Part shown: one piece after another, positions 14,316 to 18,112 of the stretch
How positions within the stretch are numbered: position 1 is the stretch's first letter
Layout: each line of letters opens with the position of its first letter
DNA from: JACJYC01 sp964558465
GTDB taxonomy: Bacteria; Bacteroidota; Bacteroidia; Chitinophagales; Saprospiraceae
Direction of reading: 5' to 3'
DNA length: 18,112 bases
Assembly (NCBI GenBank): GCA_964558465.1
Contig: CAZLEF010000113.1
Location: 1-18,112 of the forward strand
Program-made: the position numbers and the translations under genes
Notes under the pieces: generated by a model
What the model was told of the DNA's origin: nothing
Databases searched by the model: none
The model's input: the letters and a program-made list of their open reading frames with translations, nothing else

Positions 14316-17300
14316 ATGATTCAATTTCTACGCTACATCTCCAATTCTCAGGGCAGCACTTCCCCTCTTCAGAATCAGACATTCAAATTAAAGGCTAATC
14401 CCAAGGTAAAGATATGGCGCCGGAATTTCGGAGCGATTTGTCTGGTCCTTCTGATCCATTTGTTTTTGTTTGGAGAGGTTTCGGCCCAATCCCAAACCTA
14501 TTCCACAACCGGAAACCATACGTTTATAGTCCCGCCGGGCGTGACCAGCGTGACGGTGAAGGCCTGGGGTGCGGGCGGCGGCGGCGGTCATTCGGATGGA
14601 GGAGGCACTAGCACTTCCGGCGCAGGCGGCGGCGGTGGCGGCGGCGGATTCCGGACCGGCACTTTTATCGTAATACCAGGCCAAGAGATTGACATTGTGG
14701 TTGGCGCGGGCGGCGCAGGCGGTATCAATGATGACGACCCCGGAGAAGACGGCGATTTGTCAAGTGCAACCTACAACGCCAATGCAATCATTGCTTTCGG
14801 GGGCCAGGGCGGCGGCACTGGGGTAAATGGGACTACAGGTGGCGCAGGGGGCACTGGCGGCGACGGTTCCGGCGGCTCGGGCGGTTTTACAGGAGGAACT
14901 GGCGCTGCCGGCGGAGGAAGTGACGGAGGAAAAGGCGGCGGCGGCGCCGGTGATGCCAACAACGGCGGCAATGGCTCAGGAAGAACAGGAGGCGGGGCAG
15001 GCGGGGCAGCAGGCGGCGGGGCAGGCGGAAATGGCGGAACGTCAGATAATGATGGCGTCAACGGCGCCAACCTCGGCGGCGGCGGCGGCGGAACCGGGGA
15101 TGATGCCGATGAAGGCAGCGATACCGGAGGCACGGGAGGAAGAGGTGAAGTGGTTTTATCCTGGACCTGCCCAACTTACAGCCTGACCTCCACTTCAGCC
15201 ACCAACCTCGCCTGCGGCGGCAACCCCTCTGTGGTAACGCTTAACGGAAGCGCAGCCTCTTTACCTGTGGGTACTTATACGGTGACCTACAACCTCAGCG
15301 GCGCCAATACGGCTACCGGCAGCACGGCCACCATGACGGTTACCGTCGCAGGTTCGGGCTCATTTAACACTTCCAACCTGAACAATGCCGGAAGTACAAC
15401 CATCACCATCACCAACCTGGCCGGCAGCGGTTCTCCCCCCACCTGCGGCAGTTCAATCACGACCAACAACACCGCTTCGATCAGCGTAACGCAGGCCGTT
15501 CCGGTCACACCCGGGACAATATCCGGCGACCAGACGATCTGCATTCCCAATACAACCGACCTTACCTATAACATTTCGGCCGTTTCCGGCGCCGATTCCT
15601 ATACCTGGACCGTACCCACCGGCTGGTCCATCACAGCAGGGCAAGGTACGACTTCCATTACGGCGACTTCCGGAACCTCCGGCCAGAATGGCAATATTTC
15701 GGTCACGGCCACCAATACTTGCGGGACCAGCGGAGCCCAAACTTTAGCCGTAACCGTGAATAACAACAATAATATCGGGTTTGAGGGAAATACCGCCACG
15801 GATGTATTTACTATTTGTGTCGGTCAAACAGGAACCGATATCAACGGCGCAGACCCTCCCGGAGGAGAGACCTTTACCTGGCAGGTTTCAACTACCGGTC
15901 CGGACGGTCCCTTCTCTACCGTTTCCCCAAACCCGGGGGACGTTGCCAGCTGGACGGTAAGCAGTACTTATTATAACACCGCTGGCGTCTATTATTTCCG
16001 CAGGTCTGTTTCAGGCGGCTCCTGCGACGGCCCCAGCGACGTCGTCACCCTGACCGTTACAACGACCCCATCCATTACCTTCTGCCCCGCATCGACTATC
16101 ACGGCCGATACCGACGGCGGCCAGTGTTCGGCTGCGGTCAGCTATACCGTAACCGCGTCCGATGCAACCTCTTTTTCCTATGTTTTCTCCGGCGCAACCA
16201 CCGGCAGCGGCAGCGGTACCGGCAGCGGGTCCACTTTCAATGTGGGCAATACCACCGTCACCGTTACCGCAACCAACACCTGCGGAGACGATGATTGTTC
16301 CTTTACGGTAACCGTGACGGATGATGAGGCGCCCGTGGTCAGCTGTCCCTCGAATATTGCGGTTAACAATGACGCCGGGGTCTGTGGGGCTACCGTAAAT
16401 TTCAGTGCAGTTACCGCTACCGATAATTGTGTAATTACAATTCCACCCACCACGACGCTTGGATTAGGAGATATCGCCTTCACCAGCTACAAAAGTGATG
16501 ACCTCGATCTGTTCAGTTTTGTGACATTTGTAGATATCGCCGCAGGAACTGTGATCAGATTTACCGATAATGGGTGGTTTTCCTCGGGTAGTTTCCGGAC
16601 CGGTGAAGGAGAATCCGTTTGGACAACTGCTTCCACTGTACTCAAAGGTAGCGAGATAACCATTACGATCAATGGCGCCAGCAGTACTGCCAGCGTAGGT
16701 ACGATCAGTACGCCATCGTTGCATATTTCGTTAAGCACGGCTGGCGACCAACTCTTTGCTTTTCAGGGCACATTGGCCAGTCCGACCCTCATTACCGGTA
16801 TCCAGATGAACGGCGCCTGGAATTCCGATGCCGTTGATACCAATACCAGCGCAAAACCTGCCGTATTCACGGATGGTACCCATTCGATGGCTATCTCTCC
16901 CGAAATTGATAATGCTGCATACAATTGCAGCACAATTTCCGGAACGGCAGCCGTAGTGCGGGCAGCCATTTATACCGTTGGCAACTGGACCGTCAATGAT
17001 AATACGATTTCAGCTCCCTCCTGTAGCTTTAACATTACAGTAAATACACTGACCCTCAGCCAGACCAACGGCCTCACAAGCGGAAGCGTATTCCCGGTCG
17101 GCGAAACCACCAATACCTTCACCGCTATCGACCCCAGCGGAAATACCGGAACGTGCAGTTTCACCGTGACGGTAACCGACGTTGAAGATCCGGTAGCCAA
17201 CTGCCCCGCCAATATCTCGGTCAACAACGGCCCCGGCCAATGCGGCGCTAACGTCTCCTTTACGGTCACGTCGAGCGATAACTGCCCGGGCGAAACCATC

Positions 17301-18112
17301 AACAGCGTTCCGGCGTCAGGGTCTTTTTTTGCGGTGGGAACCACCCCCGTCAACGTCACCGTAACGGACGCCAACGACAACGACACCCCTTGTTCCTTCA
17401 CCGTCACCGTAACCGACAATACCAACCCAACGGCAATTTGTAACGACGTCATCGTGCAGTTGGATGCAGCCGGAATGGTGACCCTTACAGGAAATGAAAT
17501 AAACGAAAATTCGTCGGATAACTGTGCAATCGCCAGCCTGACGCCGAGCCCGGCGAGTTTTGATTGCAGTGATGTCGGCCCCAATTCAGTTACCCTGACC
17601 GTGACCGACGTAAACGGCAACTCCTCGACTTGCTCAGCGATCGTCACCGTTGAAGACAAAATCGCCCCTGCGGCCGTCTGCCAAAACGTGACGGTTCAAC
17701 TCGATAATACCGGCAACGGCGCCACCACGGCCGCCGCGGTGAACAACGGTTCCTCGGACGCCTGCGGCATCGCAAGTCTCAGCCTTAGTGAAACCGACTT
17801 TGATTGTTCGGAAGTCGGCGCAAATACGGTGACTTTGACCGTGACCGACGTCAACGGCAATTTCTCCACCTGTACGGCGACCGTGACGGTGCAGGACCTG
17901 GTCGATCCGGTGGCCGTCTGCCAGAACGTGACCGTTCAGTTGAACGCCTCCGGCCTGGGTTCCACCACGGCCGCTGCGGTGAACAACGGCTCGTCCGACG
18001 CCTGCGGGATTGCATCCATCACACTGGATGAAACGGACTTCGACTGTTCGGAAGTCGGCGCAAATACCGTGACTTTGACGGTCACCGATGTCAATGGGAA
18101 TTTTTCGACCTG
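14316..18112 (+). CDS. Giant HYR-repeat surface adhesin, N-terminal 1265 codons (runs off the window)
   Basis: An open frame with no stop from the ATG at 14316 to the last base. Residues 1-57 form a long signal peptide: a 36-residue polar/basic N-region, then a hydrophobic core (AICLVLLIHLFLFG) ending EVSA before Gln58. Residues ~63-284 are a glycine-rich domain (HTFIVPPGVTSVTVKAWGAG, then many GGG runs). Residues ~286-395 are a repeated beta region. Residues ~397-483 are PKD-like (ISGDQTICIPN, YTWTVPTGWSI). Residues ~485-585 are Ig-like. HYR domains follow at ~585-673, ~673-955 (split by a ~205-residue insert at 706-910) and ~958-1035. Residues ~1040 to the edge are 80-residue repeats. No sorting domain is seen because the C-terminus is missing; a T9SS signal is expected downstream. 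This is probably a filamentous adhesin. Confidence 0.93.
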   Translation, partial: MIQFLRYISNSQGSTSPLQNQTFKLKANPKVKIWRRNFGAICLVLLIHLFLFGEVSAQSQTYSTTGNHTFIVPPGVTSVTVKAWGAGGGGGHSDGGGTSTSGAGGGGGGGGFRTGTFIVIPGQEIDIVVGAGGAGGINDDDPGEDGDLSSATYNANAIIAFGGQGGGTGVNGTTGGAGGTGGDGSGGSGGFTGGTGAAGGGSDGGKGGGGAGDANNGGNGSGRTGGGAGGAAGGGAGGNGGTSDNDGVNGANLGGGGGGTGDDADEGSDTGGTGGRGEVVLSWTCPTYSLTSTSATNLACGGNPSVVTLNGSAASLPVGTYTVTYNLSGANTATGSTATMTVTVAGSGSFNTSNLNNAGSTTITITNLAGSGSPPTCGSSITTNNTASISVTQAVPVTPGTISGDQTICIPNTTDLTYNISAVSGADSYTWTVPTGWSITAGQGTTSITATSGTSGQNGNISVTATNTCGTSGAQTLAVTVNNNNNIGFEGNTATDVFTICVGQTGTDINGADPPGGETFTWQVSTTGPDGPFSTVSPNPGDVASWTVSSTYYNTAGVYYFRRSVSGGSCDGPSDVVTLTVTTTPSITFCPASTITADTDGGQCSAAVSYTVTASDATSFSYVFSGATTGSGSGTGSGSTFNVGNTTVTVTATNTCGDDDCSFTVTVTDDEAPVVSCPSNIAVNNDAGVCGATVNFSAVTATDNCVITIPPTTTLGLGDIAFTSYKSDDLDLFSFVTFVDIAAGTVIRFTDNGWFSSGSFRTGEGESVWTTASTVLKGSEITITINGASSTASVGTISTPSLHISLSTAGDQLFAFQGTLASPTLITGIQMNGAWNSDAVDTNTSAKPAVFTDGTHSMAISPEIDNAAYNCSTISGTAAVVRAAIYTVGNWTVNDNTISAPSCSFNITVNTLTLSQTNGLTSGSVFPVGETTNTFTAIDPSGNTGTCSFTVTVTDVEDPVANCPANISVNNGPGQCGANVSFTVTSSDNCPGETINSVPASGSFFAVGTTPVNVTVTDANDNDTPCSFTVTVTDNTNPTAICNDVIVQLDAAGMVTLTGNEINENSSDNCAIASLTPSPASFDCSDVGPNSVTLTVTDVNGNSSTCSAIVTVEDKIAPAAVCQNVTVQLDNTGNGATTAAAVNNGSSDACGIASLSLSETDFDCSEVGANTVTLTVTDVNGNFSTCTATVTVQDLVDPVAVCQNVTVQLNASGLGSTTAAAVNNGSSDACGIASITLDETDFDCSEVGANTVTLTVTDVNGNFST
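17433..18112 (+). repeat. Exact 240-bp coding tandem repeats, array continues past the window
   Basis: Units begin at 17433, 17673 and 17913 (last one cut at 200 bp), each starting A[IV]C and continuing with V.VQL. The shared core reads SSD.C.IASL, then FDCS[DE]VG.N.VTLTVTDVNGN. Units 2 and 3 are closer to each other (VNNGSSDACGIAS, DFDCSEVGANTVTLTVTD) than to unit 1, suggesting recent expansion towards the right. Spacing is exactly 240 bp, 80 residues, with no indels. Confidence 0.92.

Noticed and set aside
14771..15133. Proline-rich minus-strand open frame
   Set aside because: It is the complement of the GGC/GGA-rich glycine domain of the plus-strand adhesin, not a separate gene.
16970..17659. 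229-codon minus-strand open frame
   Set aside because: It lies opposite regular HYR repeats whose plus-strand frame is continuous; the V/T-rich product is a shadow of the ACC/GTC-rich codons.

Overview
The window looks like a chromosomal piece of a Bacteroidota bacterium, most like the Saprospiria (Saprospiraceae/Lewinellaceae-type). The reasons are: at least four proteins ending in the type IX secretion system (T9SS) type A sorting domain, with its PNP/PSP motif and closing GVY/GIY-type strand; SprB-type, HYR and thrombospondin-3-like adhesin modules; signal peptides cut just before a glutamine; TAnnTTTG-type promoter candidates; and A-rich leaders without Shine-Dalgarno sequences. No rRNA, tRNA, CRISPR array, transposase or integrase was found.

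Layout. 1-53: a 9-bp tandem repeat at the window edge. 60-659 (-): a small cytoplasmic leucine-rich-repeat protein. 932-7613 (+): a closely spaced run of genes. It starts with two tandem phage-tail-collar (microcystin-dependent-protein-like) genes, followed by three exported proteins. The last of these is a multidomain adhesin with two SprB repeats and a long 99-bp repeat array, interrupted by a 100-N assembly gap. The run ends in repeat-rich DNA and a strong hairpin terminator (7724-7768). 7977-8795: an AraC-type regulator. 8957-9469: a small lipoprotein. 9587-11609: a T9SS cargo protein and a periplasmic lipocalin-like protein, probably co-transcribed. 11834-13924: a HYR plus concanavalin-like T9SS cargo protein. 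14316 to the window end: the amino-terminal 1265 codons of a giant, unfinished adhesin with an extended signal peptide, a glycine-rich domain, PKD/Ig-like domains, HYR domains and an exact 240-bp repeat array that runs off the edge.

How it fits together. Most of the coding DNA makes large, repetitive proteins for the cell surface or the medium. They share modules: a ~200-residue 'LENFTGQ' module occurs three times in two neighbouring genes, and a DNC...FDCS...TVTLT.TD.NG repeat occurs in both 11834-13924 and the terminal giant. The likely common theme is T9SS-dependent surface display and adhesion (inference). The T9SS machinery itself is not in the window. The most unusual points are a HYR domain apparently split by a ~205-residue insert in the terminal adhesin, the perfectly conserved central block of the two collar proteins despite diverged codons, and the gap arithmetic showing that the 99-bp array is one reading frame.
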